The notes under the pieces are model-generated. The model had not been told where the DNA came from, made no database searches, and saw only the letters and a program-made list of their open reading frames with translations. The translations under genes were made by a program, and so were the position numbers. Below, in pieces: positions 13,911-22,676 of a DNA stretch of 64,000 nucleotides. Source of the DNA: CBDDBH01 sp965225625 (GTDB taxonomy: Bacteria; Pseudomonadota; Gammaproteobacteria; JADZEE01). Where the stretch lies: assembly GCA_965225625.1 (NCBI GenBank), contig CBDDBH010000027.1:1-64000 (forward strand), in the 5' to 3' direction. The stretch's first letter is position 1, and each line of letters starts with the position of its first letter.

Positions 13911-15835
13911 TGACGCACCCTGAGTCCGCCGATCCCGCGATGGTCGTTGCTTCGCTCAGGTCGAAAACCGCGCTTGACTAATTCCTTGGTTACGAGCCGC
14001 ACCGACGGCGGCTTGCGTCTCCCCCCGTTTCTCTCGTACCACCCGCCCACGGCCTCCATGAGTACCTCGTTCGTCACCGAATACGGCCCGGACTCAAGAA
14101 CGTCCTCGATCATCTGTCCGATTTCGTCTTCGCCCGCCAGGTACTCGCTCGCGGCGGCTTGCGCCGTACCGGGAATCTGCCCCAAGCCGTCACGAAAGTA
14201 GGCCGCTGCGCCCTCGACCATCCACGCGAGGATGGCCGGCCCCTCGGCCCGCAGCGCTTCGAACAGCTTTGGATCGGGCGTCACTGGCGTGCGCGTGAAT
14301 GGCATCAGGATCAGCCGCCGCCGAATAGCTTCGTCAACGCTGCCCAACTTCGGCGCATCATTGGCAAGCACCATGAGCTTGCAGATTGGCTCAAAGTCGA
14401 TGGAATTTTGGCGCATGAGATTCGCCGTCACTTTACCGCCGCCAGTAAGGTCCTTCAGGTCGCCGACACGCCATCGATCCCCTGGCGACGGCTCGGACAC
14501 GGATGCGCATCGCGCACCTTCCAGTCGCGCCAGCCATTGCCGGTGCTGCGGATACCGCCCGAAGATCGCATCGGTGGGCAACCCCCGGTAGTACTCGCCC
14601 ATAACGGCTGCGAGCACATCGCGGAACGTACCTTTGCCGTTGCCGCCGTTGCCGAGCAGGAACAGGAATTTATGCTCACGGTTGTAGCCCGTCAGGGTGT
14701 ACCCACACCATCGTTGCAGGAAGGCAACGCTCGCGGCTTTGTCATCGACTGGAACGGTTTCGTCGAGGAAGCGCAGCCACCGCGTCGCCTCCCGGCTTGT
14801 ATCCGGGACGAATCCGAGTCGTCGGGAAATGCGATCGTCTGGCGTGGCCGCGCGAGGTTCCTCGTTGCGAAGGTCAAGCACACGCTGGTCGGGCAGCCCC
14901 ACGAGTTCGGGGTTGGCATCCCATGTGCCGAAATCGGCACGCAGCGATTCCATTTCCTTGACCACTTCAAGGGTGCGGATACCCCTGGCGATGGTGTTCT
15001 GTTCACGCGCCTCTCGAAGCACGTCCGAAACACACCGACGAAGCTGAAGGTTCTCCTCGTCGTGCTGCCAAAGCTCCCCGTCGCGTCGCCAGAACCAACC
15101 GCGTGCCGGGCTATAAGCATATTTCTCCTTCAGCGTTTCGGCGAGCTGGGCAGCCACCGTGAGCATTTCCGGTTTGGCTCCGTTCACCCCTTCGGCCACC
15201 CTCACGGCGCTGTTCAGCGTTGCCTCGATTCCGGCGATAGGCAAGCTGGCGTCAAGCGCGGCCTTGCGAAAGTCGTCCCGGTCGAACGTGCCGTCCTTCG
15301 CGGCCTTGACCGCCTCGCGATAGAGCGTGTCGTTGCGGGTGCCAACTGGGGTGGTTCGTACGGCTTCCGGCCCGTGCTTGCCATTTGTCGCCGGCTTCGG
15401 TAACTCCGCGGGGTCTGCCGCTCGCGCATGATCGAAGTGTTGCGCCAGTCCGTGCGCGAGTTTCGCTACATCCCACAGAATCACGAATCCGCGCGAGCCG
15501 CGAATGTCACCGCTGGCGTCGCCCAGGCCCCACTTACGGTTGCCGATGTCCCCAGCAGCCGCTCGATACCAAACATGGAAACCGCCGGGCCTTTGGGTTG
15601 CGATCACCGCGACCGGCTTGCCCAAGACGCTACGCACCGCTTCGACGCCGTTCTCTCCGCCTTTATCGATGTCAACCACGAAGCACCTCAAGCTGGCCGG
15701 GATAACGCCTATCAAGCTGCCGTCCTCCGCGCGTCTCTCGACGTCCGAGAAGTCGGGCCGCGTCTTCTGCCATTTCCTTCGCGAGATGGGCTGCTTGTCG
15801 GGCCGTGGCGATGACGAAATGTGCGCCGCTGTCAC
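13907..15835 (-). CDS. Bifunctional prim-pol/helicase replication protein (P4-alpha/D5 type)
   Basis: A 642-residue protein that would prime and unwind DNA for replication of a satellite or plasmid-like element. The prim-pol part (about 1-130) shows the metal-binding VVDIDKGG, the PGGFHVWYR strand and RGSRGFVI. The C-terminal SF3-type helicase shows Walker A LGNGGNGKGTF (about residue 395), Walker B-like EGARCASVSEPS, and a sensor region (KLMVLANDAP). The GTG start at 15835 is doubtful. An upstream ATG at 15863 with GAGG before it begins another frame (ALQKRTRDSGAHFVIATAR) that fits the missing N-terminus, implying a one-base shift near 15790. Downstream lies a nested palindrome that may be its origin. 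Confidence 0.85.
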   Translation of the reverse strand: MTAAHISSSPRPDKQPISRRKWQKTRPDFSDVERRAEDGSLIGVIPASLRCFVVDIDKGGENGVEAVRSVLGKPVAVIATQRPGGFHVWYRAAAGDIGNRKWGLGDASGDIRGSRGFVILWDVAKLAHGLAQHFDHARAADPAELPKPATNGKHGPEAVRTTPVGTRNDTLYREAVKAAKDGTFDRDDFRKAALDASLPIAGIEATLNSAVRVAEGVNGAKPEMLTVAAQLAETLKEKYAYSPARGWFWRRDGELWQHDEENLQLRRCVSDVLREAREQNTIARGIRTLEVVKEMESLRADFGTWDANPELVGLPDQRVLDLRNEEPRAATPDDRISRRLGFVPDTSREATRWLRFLDETVPVDDKAASVAFLQRWCGYTLTGYNREHKFLFLLGNGGNGKGTFRDVLAAVMGEYYRGLPTDAIFGRYPQHRQWLARLEGARCASVSEPSPGDRWRVGDLKDLTGGGKVTANLMRQNSIDFEPICKLMVLANDAPKLGSVDEAIRRRLILMPFTRTPVTPDPKLFEALRAEGPAILAWMVEGAAAYFRDGLGQIPGTAQAAASEYLAGEDEIGQMIEDVLESGPYSVTNEVLMEAVGGWYERNGGRRKPPSVRLVTKELVKRGFRPERSNDHRGIGGLRVRQ

Positions 15836-15935
15836 GCGTACGCTTCTGAAGCGCGGTATGCATTTCTACATCCTCACGTCGACGTCAAATGATCTTGAGC
15901 GGTCATTGGGTACCTGAACGCGGTCAGTCGGACTC

Positions 15936-16351
15936 GACCTCAACGAGCTCGTAGACATCCGGGTGGTTCCGGGCCATGCGCCGCGCTTTGCCTGATATCG
16001 GCGACCGGCTGTATGTCACCGTGGCTGTGCCACATGAGGCCGGTGCCATACAATTGATCGGCGTACCAGGACCGCCGGCCGATGTAACGTATCGCCAGTT
16101 CGGATGCTGCGTGCCGGGACTTCCGGCCGACGTAGCTGTATCGCCACCGCGGGTGGGGGCTCGACCTCGATGAGGTCGTAGACGTCCGGGTCTTCGAACG
16201 CGCCACCTCAATATCGCGCGCCGACACCCAACCGGTGGGCGTCCAAGCAGCTGCCCGCCTCCAAGTGCGACAAGAGCCACGCGCTCGCGCGTTCCACCGC
16301 GGTGCGCGTGCCCCCCCGATTCGACAAGGCCATGATCTCGTCACGTTTCAT
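15936..16351 (-). pseudogene. Decayed island gene, paralogue of the one at 16661-17000
   Basis: Starts at the ATG at 16349-16351: MKRDEIMALSNRGG then AVERASAWLLSHLEAG; a shifted frame continues PTGWVSARDIEVA. A direct paralogue (ALSNRGTMRTPLARASAWLL, WVSAREIELAAF) lies at 16661-17000. The rest of this copy has lost any frame. It may be a small DNA-binding accessory protein, but no function is shown. Confidence 0.4.
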
Positions 16352-16429
16352 CAATGATCCTCCAATGGTGTTCGCTCAGGGATGGGTTCGCGTGTCTCTC
16401 CACCACCGCCCCGCGCGCATGGGGACACC

Positions 16430-16650
16430 CTTCAGTGTTTCCCTTCCGGCGTGCTAACGCCGTTTGCAACGCCTCGTTGTTTGGCGCGCCGCCGTCGGAT
16501 GCTTCGAAGTATTGCAGCCGAAGCCACGCGCTGAAGCCCTGCGAGGGCACCGGCCACGATTGACGGTGCGCGTCGTGCTCGAACTCGGCGAACGCCTCAT
16601 CTCCGCAGTGAAACAGGGTGCAGTCGCGCTCGGCCAAGTCGACCAGCCGG
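16430..16650 (-). pseudogene. Fragment of a second phage-type primase/helicase
   Basis: An open stretch reads ERDCTLFHCGDEAFAEFEHD, then RQSWPVPSQGFSAWLRLQYF, then GGAPNNEALQTALA. This is the linker domain found in many phage-type primase/ATPase proteins ahead of their P-loop domain. No P-loop follows: the frame runs into unrelated residues toward 16341. A truncated gene, separate from the intact primase at 13907. Confidence 0.45.
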
Positions 16651-16660
16651 CTGGCTTGCG

Positions 16661-17000
16661 TTATGCGCCCTCGGTGGCCCGAATCAGCCGGGCAGTGTCT
16701 GGACGCCGTGTCCACCACTCCGATACATCCACGGGCCCTGGTAGCCGCGAACGCCGTTTCTCGATGTCTCCGGTTTTCTGCAACCACCGGCGCGCCTTGT
16801 TCAGCGCGGCACGGCTCACACCGGTCTGCGAACGCGGCCAACTCAATCTCGCGCGCCGACACCCAACCGGCAGCGTTCCCTGCAACTGCCACGCATCCAA
16901 CCGCGATAGCAGCCACGCACTCGCCCGTGCAAGCGGGGTGCGCATGGTCCCTCGATTCGACAACGCCCTCATTTCCGTTCGACGAGCGTCTAAGTTTCAT
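16661..17000 (-). pseudogene. Decayed accessory gene (paralogue of 15936-16351)
   Basis: Minus-strand pieces in two frames: ALSNRGTMRTPLARASAWLL then, shifted, WVSAREIELAAFAD, then in the first frame GVSRAALNKARRWLQKTGDI and VSEWWTRRPDTARLIRATEG to a stop at 16661. The middle has an HTH-like look (tgVSRaaLnKArrwLqk), suggesting a small DNA-binding protein. Two frame changes are needed to read it through. Confidence 0.4.
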
Positions 17001-17012
17001 CAATGGTGCTCG

Positions 17013-17425
17013 CTATGCGTGTTCGCTCAAGGGACCTGAATGCCGAGTCCGTGTCCTCTCATCGGGCATACCCGCTCCCGCCGGCGCGCAACGATCGAAG
17101 CGCCGGCGCAACCTCCAACCGCCCAGCATCGGGTGCGCCGGATAGCTTCGCGGATCCGCCGACCGCCCCCCTAGGGGTTTGTTGTTCGATCGCGATCCCT
17201 GCGGGCGTACCGGTCGCCGCCGAGCTTTGAGACTCATGCGGCCGCACCGGCGCCTTGTGCAGGCAAGTAGGTCGGCTCAACGCCCCTGTGCACCGCGAGG
17301 CTACCCCGGCGCCCGTAGCGCAACTCGCGTTCACTCGAGAGTGCCGCGTTCGGCTCGCCCAGCAAGGCGACCGCGACGTCGCCCATCACCGCAACCCAGT
17401 CTGTCACCGCTACCGGACCGGTCAT
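17013..17425 (-). pseudogene. N-terminal fragment of a Toprim/primase-like phage protein
   Basis: From the ATG at 17425: MTGPVAVTDWVAVMGDVAVA then LLGEPNAALSSERELRYG and RRGSLAV. This LLGxPN...LSxxxELRxGxxGSLxV pattern is the start of Toprim-type primases in mobile elements, normally followed by a zinc-binding/GGGVLDL segment. Here the frame is lost after GSLAV and stops at 17234; remaining sequence to about 17013 is non-coding. It may have been the 5' end of the gene whose fragment lies at 16430-16650. Confidence 0.45.
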
Positions 17426-17429
17426 GCGC

Positions 17430-17723
17430 TCACCCCTCCGCCTGACGAGCAGCGGTCCCCTCGCGGCGTACCCCATCCTCGGCGGTTCGGATCGTCGGTT
17501 CGACCACGCGCGCGTCCAGCCACGCATTGAGATCGGCGCCCAAATACAGAATGCGGTGGCCGAACTTGGTGTAGCGCGGCCCGCGGCCTTGCCAGCGCCA
17601 CGTCGCCAGCGTGCCGCGCGAGGCGATCACGGACAGGGCCGCGTCGCCCGGCCGATAGTAGCGGCCATCCTCGAAGCGTGCGTTCGGCGCGCGTTCGGAT
17701 CGATTGACGTTGTGTTCATTCAC
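17430..17723 (-). CDS. AlpA/excisionase-like helix-turn-helix protein
   Basis: About 97 residues from a GTG at 17723 (AGGGG seven bases upstream); an ATG further out at 17744 is possible. The core reads YYRPGDAALSVIASRGTLAT, WRWQGRGPRYTKFG, then RILYLGADLNAWLDAR, the MerR-like winged HTH of AlpA regulators and excisionases: a recognition helix ending TLATWR, then a wing with GxGPxYxKxGxRxLY. Such proteins control integrase expression or direct excision. It is one of the few intact genes of the degraded element and lies next to iteron-like repeats (18146-18207). Confidence 0.7.
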   Translation of the reverse strand: MNEHNVNRSERAPNARFEDGRYYRPGDAALSVIASRGTLATWRWQGRGPRYTKFGHRILYLGADLNAWLDARVVEPTIRTAEDGVRREGTAARQAEG

Positions 17724-18547
17724 GGCATTTCCCCTGCTGTACATGACGAATCGCGCAGTATGAAAGACATTCAACATAAATTGTTGGGCACAACTTTTTC
17801 CGGCATGGTGCTCCACTATGGCGGGACTCGGTCGTGCGTCGGAAAGCCGACGGGATTGGTGTTTCCGGATGCACCGATAGAGTCTCTTGCAGTGGGCGTT
17901 ACGCTCCTCGCCGGTGTGCGCCCCGTGTATGGGACACGTTCCGGTGGTTGAACGGAGGATCGAGAGTCTTCAGCACGCCCTGCTCACTGCCCGTGTGTCA
18001 GGCGGACTCACCGCAGAGTGCAACCGCGGCTGGAAGGCGGCCCTTGATCTGCTCGGAGACTCGTGATGGTCGCCCGGAGCCGTCTGGTTACATTGGCCGA
18101 GCAGCTTTTTGCCGGGCGCGGGAAGGCTTGCAACCGTGCGTCCATATTGCGCCCATCATCGACACCGTTTGGAGCGCTTAGGGCGTAATGGGCGCAATGG
18201 GCGCAATTAAACACCCCGTCTCGGGCCCGGCGGACAGTGCGAGGCGCCGCCACCGGCCATCCGGTTCCCAGCGTCTCCGGCGCTTTGTCAACTTGACTGG
18301 TAAGCCCGCTTTCATCGAAGAATTCGGCGGGCCTGCACGTAGACGGCCTAGGGCGATTCGGGTATTGCAAGACGGATCGAAGGGAGGTCCACCGCCAGGG
18401 TGATAGCAAAGGGGACTCCCAACGGCGGGACGCGGTCACCCCGCCTCAGCGCCGGGCGTTGTCCGTCGAAAGGCCTGCGATGGAATCGCCCTCGGGGGCC
18501 CGTGGTGGAGCGTAGTACTCGGCCTCGCGCGTGTTCAGCCTAGCGAT
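17724..18547. other. Long non-coding stretch with iteron-like repeats
   Basis: About 820 bp between the HTH gene and the DUF932 gene. No frame has convincing composition. It contains the motif TGGGCGCAAT in two overlapping copies (18189-18198, 18198-18207), a degenerate one at 18181-18189 and an inverted one at 18146-18155. These look like binding sites for a replication or control protein. Confidence 0.5.
18146..18207. repeat. Iteron-like GGGCGCAAT repeats
   Basis: Three direct copies at 9-bp spacing (the first with one change) and one inverted copy 25 bp upstream. Regular short spacing is typical of operator or iteron arrays. Confidence 0.55.
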
Positions 18548-19534
18548 TCAGGCGGCGCTATCCAACTGTACTCGGGCCGTTTCAAGCGCCTTGCGTTTCA
18601 AGTCATATCCGCGCCCGAACCACACGCGTTCCAAACGTGCATTTGCGGTCACTTCACGGGTGCGGCGGTAGTCTTCATCCCGAACGACCGCGTTATAGAG
18701 CGCCCACAGCGTCTCGCGCGTTGCGGACGGTGTGACGGTGTCGTCGTCAAGGATCTGCTTCACGCGTCCCCACCGCTTAGGCTCTAAACCGTGGGTCTTT
18801 TGCAGACGAGTCCTCGGAAACAGCGTCTCTAGATAACCGTCTACCGCTGCGGGCGCCACACTGCACTCTGCCATGCAAGCGAACAGGGATCCGGCCTCAG
18901 CAAATACCGCATCGGAGAGACGCTTCAATGCTTGCGCCTGGGTTTTTTTCAGATTGTGGCGAATATTTCGGGTATGACGGACGGACACGACCCCCGTCCC
19001 GCCCGCCTGTGCGAGGCTCAGGGTATTTTGGCAGACGACTCGGACCGGCGTGAAACGCACGGTGACGGCGCTCGACCCGTCATGGGAGTTGGACAGCAAC
19101 AGGAAGCGATCGACAGGGTCGTCCCCATGGATGACCATTTGTTCCGACAGCCGCGCCAGCGCCCAAACCCGCTCGCCGTTGCCCAACGCGCCCGCTGTGT
19201 GGAACTCGGCCCAGCCATTGTCAATGAAGGGCTCGAAGAACGTGAACGCATCCTTGTTCTGGAGCGACTCGTAATCCTTGCCGACGATGGCGAGCGCGAC
19301 CGCCTCGGTCTCGTCACCCACCGGGTCACGGAGCACGATGTACCGGTCATAGACTTTCCTGCCTGCATCGAGCAGCCGAGCGCCGGGGGCAGGCTCTTTT
19401 TGAACCTGCCAAGCCAAATTGGCCGCGCACATCATCTGCTCCGCTGTTATGTGTGATTCAACCGCCGTGCCGAGACGGTGCCACGGTGTCTCGCCCACGA
19501 ACGCCATGCCGCCCTGGAAAAGGTCATGTCCCAT
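18548..19534 (-). CDS. DUF932 phage/plasmid-like protein
   Basis: A 328-residue protein starting MGHDLFQGGMAFVGETPWHR LG, the hallmark of the DUF932 family common on plasmids, phages and integrative elements. Other family features are visible: FTPVRVVCQNTLSLA near the middle and a C-terminal helical half (LWALYNAVVRDEDYR). Length matches the family (about 300-340). The start is well supported (AAGGAG six bases before the ATG). The function is unknown; it may interact with DNA or defence systems. It lies 24 bp downstream of the zinc-ribbon gene, likely co-transcribed. Confidence 0.85.
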   Translation of the reverse strand: MGHDLFQGGMAFVGETPWHRLGTAVESHITAEQMMCAANLAWQVQKEPAPGARLLDAGRKVYDRYIVLRDPVGDETEAVALAIVGKDYESLQNKDAFTFFEPFIDNGWAEFHTAGALGNGERVWALARLSEQMVIHGDDPVDRFLLLSNSHDGSSAVTVRFTPVRVVCQNTLSLAQAGGTGVVSVRHTRNIRHNLKKTQAQALKRLSDAVFAEAGSLFACMAECSVAPAAVDGYLETLFPRTRLQKTHGLEPKRWGRVKQILDDDTVTPSATRETLWALYNAVVRDEDYRRTREVTANARLERVWFGRGYDLKRKALETARVQLDSAA

Positions 19535-19558
19535 CGTGCTGCTCCTTGGGGTCGCCTC

Positions 19559-20335
19559 TTAGCGCCTGGTTTCCGTGTGTGGCCGCCGCATCCAAACCGA
19601 TTCGACCCCCGTGTACGACAAGAAGAGTCCCCCCGCCTTCGCGACCGCGTCGCATGCTGATTCTTCCTTTGGACCCGACAGGTGGCGCGTCGGGTTCATG
19701 CCGAGGTCCACCAAATCATCGAGCACTTTGAGAATATGCACGTCGCGAACCTCATTTTTGCGCGGATCGTACCGACCACTCGGGCGGTTCAGGCGCCCGC
19801 TCTCCAGCCGTTCGAGGATCTCGGTGGCGAGTGGATGATCCGGTACCCGCTTTGCGCTTTCTTCGAGCGCCTCCTGCACCCAAAATCGATCCCACTTCCG
19901 CTCGCTTTCGTCTTGCCAGACTTCAAGCCATTCCTGGACGTGATCTTCTATCAGCACCTGCCGCCCATCCTCCTCCTCCACACAGTCTAAGACGAGCCCA
20001 AAGGTGGCCCAAGCCTTAGGGTCTTCAGGGTCGGGCCAGGGATACAGCTGCACGAGATCCACGGCCTCTTGATAGGATGGGGACAGACCCTCCTCTCTCA
20101 GGCGCTCTTGGAGCCTTGCCAGTTCCGAGCGGTACTCGGTAAGCTTCCTTCGATGTTTGCCCGGATTTGTGTCCGGGCCGTAGAGGGATTGAACATCCGC
20201 CGCCAGCGGGGCCTGCCCACACGCCGAGCAGACGCCGACCTCCACGCTCATCGGCGGGTTCCTCGGTGCCGTCACTGGCAAACCGCACTGTGGACACGGT
20301 TCGGTCGGCTCGGGACGGGCCTCCGTTTCACTCAT
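19559..20335 (-). CDS. Hypothetical protein with N-terminal zinc ribbon
   Basis: 258 residues from MSETEARPEPTE at 20335, chosen because GGAGA lies before this ATG; the longer upstream reading overlaps the integrase end and is not protein-like. Residues about 13-42 contain two CxxC pairs (CPQCG and CSACG), a probable zinc ribbon. A long charged helical region with many Trp and Glu follows (VQEWLEVWQDESERKWDRF). Near the C-terminus it reads DLVDLGMNPTRHLSGPKEES. I do not recognise the family. It is flanked by the integrase and the DUF932 gene on the same strand, so it is element cargo or an accessory factor. Confidence 0.6.
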   Translation of the reverse strand: MSETEARPEPTEPCPQCGLPVTAPRNPPMSVEVGVCSACGQAPLAADVQSLYGPDTNPGKHRRKLTEYRSELARLQERLREEGLSPSYQEAVDLVQLYPWPDPEDPKAWATFGLVLDCVEEEDGRQVLIEDHVQEWLEVWQDESERKWDRFWVQEALEESAKRVPDHPLATEILERLESGRLNRPSGRYDPRKNEVRDVHILKVLDDLVDLGMNPTRHLSGPKEESACDAVAKAGGLFLSYTGVESVWMRRPHTETRR

Positions 20336-20366
20336 CGAATGGTTCTCCGTCGTGTATCGGGCGCCG

Positions 20367-21530
20367 TCACACGCCCCGCAGCCGCGCATCGATGGCCGCA
20401 CCGATGTGCTCCTGGGCCTCGTGAACCGCCGCGCCGGCATGCCGGATGTAGCGGTCGGCCATCGCCGTGGTCTTGTGCCCGAGCAGGTCGCGTAGTACAT
20501 GGGTGCCGACCCCCGCTCGCGCCGCGCTCGTCATCACTGTGCGGCGCAGGTCGTGCAGGCGTACATCCGACAGGCCAGCCTCGCGCGCCAGGGCTACAAA
20601 GGCGGCGTGGACCGTCTGATACGTAATGGCCGCGTCGCGTCCGGTGGTGAATACATAGCCGTTGATGCGCGGCAGGCCCGCGAGCAGCTCGAGCGCCGCC
20701 GCGGGCAGGCCGTGCACGCGCCGCCCGGTCTTCGTGTGGGGCAGCACCACGGTTTTGTGCTCAGCGTCCACGTGCTCCCAGCGCATCGCCAGCACCTCGC
20801 CAATGCGCAGGCCCGTCAGGGCCGCCAACCGGATCGCCGCCACGGCCGCGGGCTTGTCCTTCTCCGCGCGTGCCAGCGCCGCACCGAGTGCCGTCATCTC
20901 CGACGGCGTGAGCACCCGGTCACGCGCTTCCTCACGCGCCCGCTCGATACCCCGCGTAGGGTTCGTGTGCTGCGGGCGCAACTCCCAATCTTCGAACAAC
21001 CGGAACAGCCGGCTCGTGAACGCCAGCACGCGGTTGCGTTGCACCGTTGCGGTCGTCGCGAGCGGCGCCACCATGCGCTCGATGTCGTGGCGCTCGATGT
21101 CGGCGATCCGCCGCCTGCCCAGGGCGGGCCGCAGGTATCGGGCAGCTTGTTGGCGATAGCTATCGACCGTACCCTGAGCCATGCGGCCCGCTGCCAGCCG
21201 CGTCGGCACATATTCGGCGAAGAACCTATCCAATCCCTCGGTCACCGTGGGTGACGCACGCGCTTCGCGCCGCCGCGTCAGCAGATCGCCCTCGCCGGCG
21301 CGGATCCGGACCCGCTCGGCGCCGGCGCGCTTGCGGATTTCTTCCAAGGAGATCTCGGTCGTTCGCGCCAGCACCACACGATGGCGGCGGCCGTTCATGC
21401 GATAGTCGAGCACATAGGCTTTGGTGCCCTTCGGCGTGATGCGGACGCCTAAGCCCTTCACCTGCTGGTCCCACAGGATGCGGGTCTTAGTCTCGGGTCG
21501 GGCATTCCGGATCTTAAGTTCGCTCAGCAT
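20367..21530 (-). CDS. int: Tyrosine integrase (P4/prophage type)
   Basis: About 387 residues starting MLSELKIRNARPETKTR at 21530, chosen because AGGAGGACGCC directly precedes it. The N-terminal DUF4102-like arm-binding domain shows LWDQQVKGLGVRITPKGTKA, followed by a core-binding helix bundle and a catalytic domain with all key residues: Arg in TGLRIGEVLAM, Lys in PHTKTGRRVHG, HDLRRT, a His in LGHKTT and the nucleophile Tyr in ADRYIRH. It would insert and excise the surrounding element. It faces away from the right border, where a nested palindrome (21639-21683) may be its attachment or regulatory site. Confidence 0.92.
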   Translation of the reverse strand: MLSELKIRNARPETKTRILWDQQVKGLGVRITPKGTKAYVLDYRMNGRRHRVVLARTTEISLEEIRKRAGAERVRIRAGEGDLLTRRREARASPTVTEGLDRFFAEYVPTRLAAGRMAQGTVDSYRQQAARYLRPALGRRRIADIERHDIERMVAPLATTATVQRNRVLAFTSRLFRLFEDWELRPQHTNPTRGIERAREEARDRVLTPSEMTALGAALARAEKDKPAAVAAIRLAALTGLRIGEVLAMRWEHVDAEHKTVVLPHTKTGRRVHGLPAAALELLAGLPRINGYVFTTGRDAAITYQTVHAAFVALAREAGLSDVRLHDLRRTVMTSAARAGVGTHVLRDLLGHKTTAMADRYIRHAGAAVHEAQEHIGAAIDARLRGV

Positions 21531-21638
21531 GGCGTCCTCCTGGTTGAGGGATGACACCGTCTATTTACATCACCACTATGTCACCCCAGCGCCAAGATAC
21601 CCGTCGAACGCCCTTGATGCAAGTGGAGGTAAGTAGAT

Positions 21639-21683
21639 TTAATCCATCGGATAATTAACCGGTTATTGAACCAGATGGATTAA
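21639..21683. repeat. Nested palindrome upstream of the integrase
   Basis: Arms TTAATCCATC (21639-21648) and GATGGATTAA (21674-21683) surround the 10-bp palindrome TAACCGGTTA (21656-21665). Its position about 110 bp outside the integrase start fits an arm site, operator, or part of the attachment region. Confidence 0.5.
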
Positions 21684-21820
21684 GATCTATGACGGGAAAT
21701 GTTTATATAACTGATTACGAATCAGGCCGGCGGCCGACACCGCATGCCCGTTGAAGATCCCGCCGCACGAAGCAACAATTTAGGCTCCACACAGATTCAT
21801 TTTCCTATCCCTCCACCGCC

Positions 21821-22042
21821 TTACTCGATCGGCTCACTCATCAGTGCGAAATCATCGAATCCGGCAACGAGAGCTGGCGCTTCAAGCAGCGTGAATAAAC
21901 AAATTACCATCGCTCCAAGGGTACCCACGGTATGGCCCATGCTGAGAAAACTGCTCACAGTGCCGTAGACGAAGCCAACTTCACCGCAATGACCCAAATT
22001 ACCCTGCAGCGACCATAAAATCGCCATCACGACCGTCCAACA
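21821..22042 (-). pseudogene. Fragment of a transporter-like membrane protein
   Basis: Minus frame with two hydrophobic helices (FVYGTVSSFLSMGHTVGTLG and AMVICLFTLLEAPALVAGF). The spacing resembles the last helices of a major-facilitator transporter, but family assignment is weak. Its upstream side is cut exactly by the IS21-type terminal repeats at 22043-22091, so only the 3' end survives. Confidence 0.35.
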
Positions 22043-22091
22043 GGGAGTCAAAATTGCACGCCGATCCGGGGTCAAATTTGGACGCCGATTG
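22043..22091. mobile_element. IS21-type terminal repeats without a body
   Basis: Two adjacent repeats GGGAGTCAAAATTGCACGCC and GGGGTCAAATTTGGACGCC, each followed by GATT/GATC. Such tandem end repeats are typical of IS21-family termini. No transposase gene adjoins them, so this is a solo end. Confidence 0.5.
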
Positions 22092-22288
22092 ACAACAGGG
22101 AACCCCATTAAATTACACATTATCTACAAAGCGCTAAGGCGCTAATCTCAGGCTGGCCGCGACAGAAGGTGTAATGAAATCAATGCGGACGAATATTGAG
22201 GAAGCACAGGTCCTGGTAGAACGGCCTTTATTGTCGGGAAAGGTTCAAGGTTTCAGATTGAAAAGGCTAAACCACATCGCGCGCTGTA

Positions 22289-22609
22289 TCATTGTTCAAC
22301 AGCGATTTTTGCGACGCCGTCGTCCACAATCAAGTCAAAGGTTCGAAGATTAAATCTAGGCGCGTTAATCCCCTTTCCGTCCTTAAGGCGGAAAATAAAG
22401 CCATGCAATGGACACTTGATCTTATCTCCCATTATCACGCCAGCAGAAAGATCACCGTCAGCATGTGGACAATTTCTTTGTACCGCGTAAAGCTGGTCAT
22501 CTATCTTACAGATTATTATCTGTTCGTCGTTGACTACGGTTTGAACTGGAAACTCCGCAGTCTCGAGATCTACCCCTTCAACGGAAACCCAACATTTATC
22601 GCTCATCAA
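22289..22609 (-). CDS. Rieske-type [2Fe-2S] ferredoxin
   Basis: A 106-residue soluble protein whose cluster ligands are visible as CPHADGDLSAG (C-x-H) and, 18 residues later, CPLHGFIF (C-x2-H). It matches the ferredoxin components of three-component ring-hydroxylating oxygenases, which carry electrons from a reductase to the oxygenase. Length fits the family. The neighbouring genes are an amidohydrolase on the same strand and, further right, oxygenase alpha subunits. Its partner oxygenase is not fixed by the sequence. A small nitrite-reductase NirD-like role is the main alternative, but no NirB is present. Confidence 0.85.
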   Translation of the reverse strand: MMSDKCWVSVEGVDLETAEFPVQTVVNDEQIIICKIDDQLYAVQRNCPHADGDLSAGVIMGDKIKCPLHGFIFRLKDGKGINAPRFNLRTFDLIVDDGVAKIAVEQ

Positions 22610-22676
22610 ATCTGTTGGATTAACTCTGTTTGGTTTTTGAGAAACATATTTCGAAGGTGGAAATTTATTCCACCAT

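Noticed and set aside
14159..15403. 414-codon plus-strand frame opposite the prim-pol gene
   Set aside because: Antisense to well-supported helicase and primase motifs; a by-product of high GC.
18008..18439. 143-codon minus-strand gene over the iteron array
   Set aside because: Arg/Pro/Ala-rich composition without domains; it runs through the repeat array, so a regulatory region is more likely.
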